Positions 4,768 through 5,160 of a DNA stretch of 5,160 bases are shown here, one piece after another; the stretch's first letter is position 1; every line of letters begins with the position of its first letter. The translations under genes were made by a program, and so were the position numbers. Under the pieces are notes generated by a model. It did no database searches, had not been told where the DNA came from, and saw only the letters and a program-made list of their open reading frames with translations. The stretch comes from Acidobacteriota bacterium (GTDB lineage: Bacteria > Acidobacteriota > UBA6911 > RPQK01 > JADFOI01): assembly GCA_027295745.1 (NCBI GenBank), contig JAPUKI010000191.1:1-5160 (forward strand), written 5' to 3'.

Positions 4768-5160
4768 ATGAAACTTTCAAGAGGTTTTCTGGAACGCTTT
4801 GCAAAAGGAATGGGCACTTTGCTTTTGCTGCTATCGACCACATCCTACTCAGCAGTAGCGAGTGGGACTCAGTCATGGGGCGAGTCCAAGTTTGTGGATG
4901 TTGACGGCATCCGGACCCGCTACTTTGAAGCCGGAAGCGGAGAAGCCATGTTGCTGGTCCATGGTGGCCACTACGGTATGACGGGAAGCGCCCTTGGGTG
5001 GATGCCGGTTTTTACTCACCTGGCCGCTCATTTCAATGTCTTTGCCATCGACAAACTTGGCATGGGTCTAACCGACAAACCTGCCAGCGATGAGGAGTAT
5101 ACGATGCAGGCCACGGTCAAGCATCTTTACCGGTTTATGGAGACGCTAGGTATCGATCAG
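4768..5160 (+). CDS. Exported alpha/beta-hydrolase, 3'-partial
   Basis: The first 131 residues are visible; the gene runs off the window. Residues 1-31 look like a Sec signal peptide: basic start with K2, R6, R10 and K13, hydrophobic core GTLLLLLSTT, and likely cleavage after A-V-A (29-31). The mature part has the alpha/beta-hydrolase opening: strand-turn VDGIRTRYFEAGSGEA (45-60), LLVHGGH (62-68) with the oxyanion-hole H-G-G, and FAIDKLGMGLTDKP (92-105), which corresponds to the family's D-x-x-G-x-G-x-S-D-x-P segment. This subgroup includes C-C hydrolases, haloalkane dehalogenases, epoxide hydrolases and esterases, usually about 280-330 residues. The nucleophile elbow lies beyond the window, so the reaction cannot be named. 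The second Gly-x-Gly Asp is replaced by Lys (D-K-L-G). The gene has its own promoter-like element and an excellent ribosome site. Confidence 0.88.
   Translation, partial: MKLSRGFLERFAKGMGTLLLLLSTTSYSAVASGTQSWGESKFVDVDGIRTRYFEAGSGEAMLLVHGGHYGMTGSALGWMPVFTHLAAHFNVFAIDKLGMGLTDKPASDEEYTMQATVKHLYRFMETLGIDQ

Noticed and set aside
4668..4904. 78-codon + strand frame overlapping the hydrolase start
   Set aside because: Past 4768 it is out of frame with a well-supported gene and shows no domain. Only its possible role as a leader from ATG 4701 is kept, as a finding.
1..5160. CRISPR arrays, tRNA or rRNA genes, transposase genes or long terminal inverted repeats
   Set aside because: Looked for on both strands; none seen.

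Overview
The window is a bacterial stretch with about five sizeable genes and two very small ones, all read on the + strand. Base composition is moderate, Shine-Dalgarno (SD) sites are strong, and two proteins carry Sec-type signal peptides. This suggests a Gram-negative, probably environmental bacterium. I cannot name the phylum from the sequence alone. There are no RNA genes, CRISPR arrays, insertion sequences or phage genes that I can recognise.

Layout. Positions 2-1102 are the 3' part of a peptidase M19 (renal/membrane dipeptidase-like) gene that starts before the window. Positions 1141-2400 are a complete, closely related M19 paralogue with a signal peptide, 38 bases downstream. The complete copy has H-S-H in place of the usual H-x-D metal motif. 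A perfect 12-base tandem duplication sits on the stop codon of the first copy; removing one unit would let that frame run to a stop overlapping the next start as ATGA. Positions 2401-2701 hold no intact gene. They contain a G/C-rich inverted repeat, what looks like the orphaned last ~24 codons of a TPR-type protein gene, and a possible extended -10 promoter. Next come a 44-residue lysine-rich protein with a good SD (2702-2836) and an overlapping acidic, aromatic-rich 40-residue ORF (2823-2945). They are followed by an antibiotic-biosynthesis-monooxygenase (ABM) fold protein (3073-3369), a thermolysin-like zinc metalloprotease without a signal peptide (3483-4622), and the 5' part of an exported alpha/beta-hydrolase (4768 to the window end).

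The most unusual non-coding signal is a ~30-base intergenic element. It occurs three times, once ahead of each of the last three genes (2968-2997, 3445-3474, 4640-4669). Two copies have TTGCCT and TAACAT exactly 17 bases apart, so it could be a shared promoter module or a small dispersed repeat. Two of the three copies are followed by a second shared block beginning AGGGG...ATGGTCGGC, possibly a mini-leader ORF.

The genes do not form an obvious pathway. Two M19 peptidase-like proteins, a metalloprotease and an alpha/beta-hydrolase share a loose hydrolase theme, but a common function is not shown. The repeated upstream elements suggest that the last three genes are separate transcription units that may be controlled together. 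I see no convincing evidence of a wholly new multi-gene system; the repeated leader element and the overlapping mini-gene pair are the best leads.
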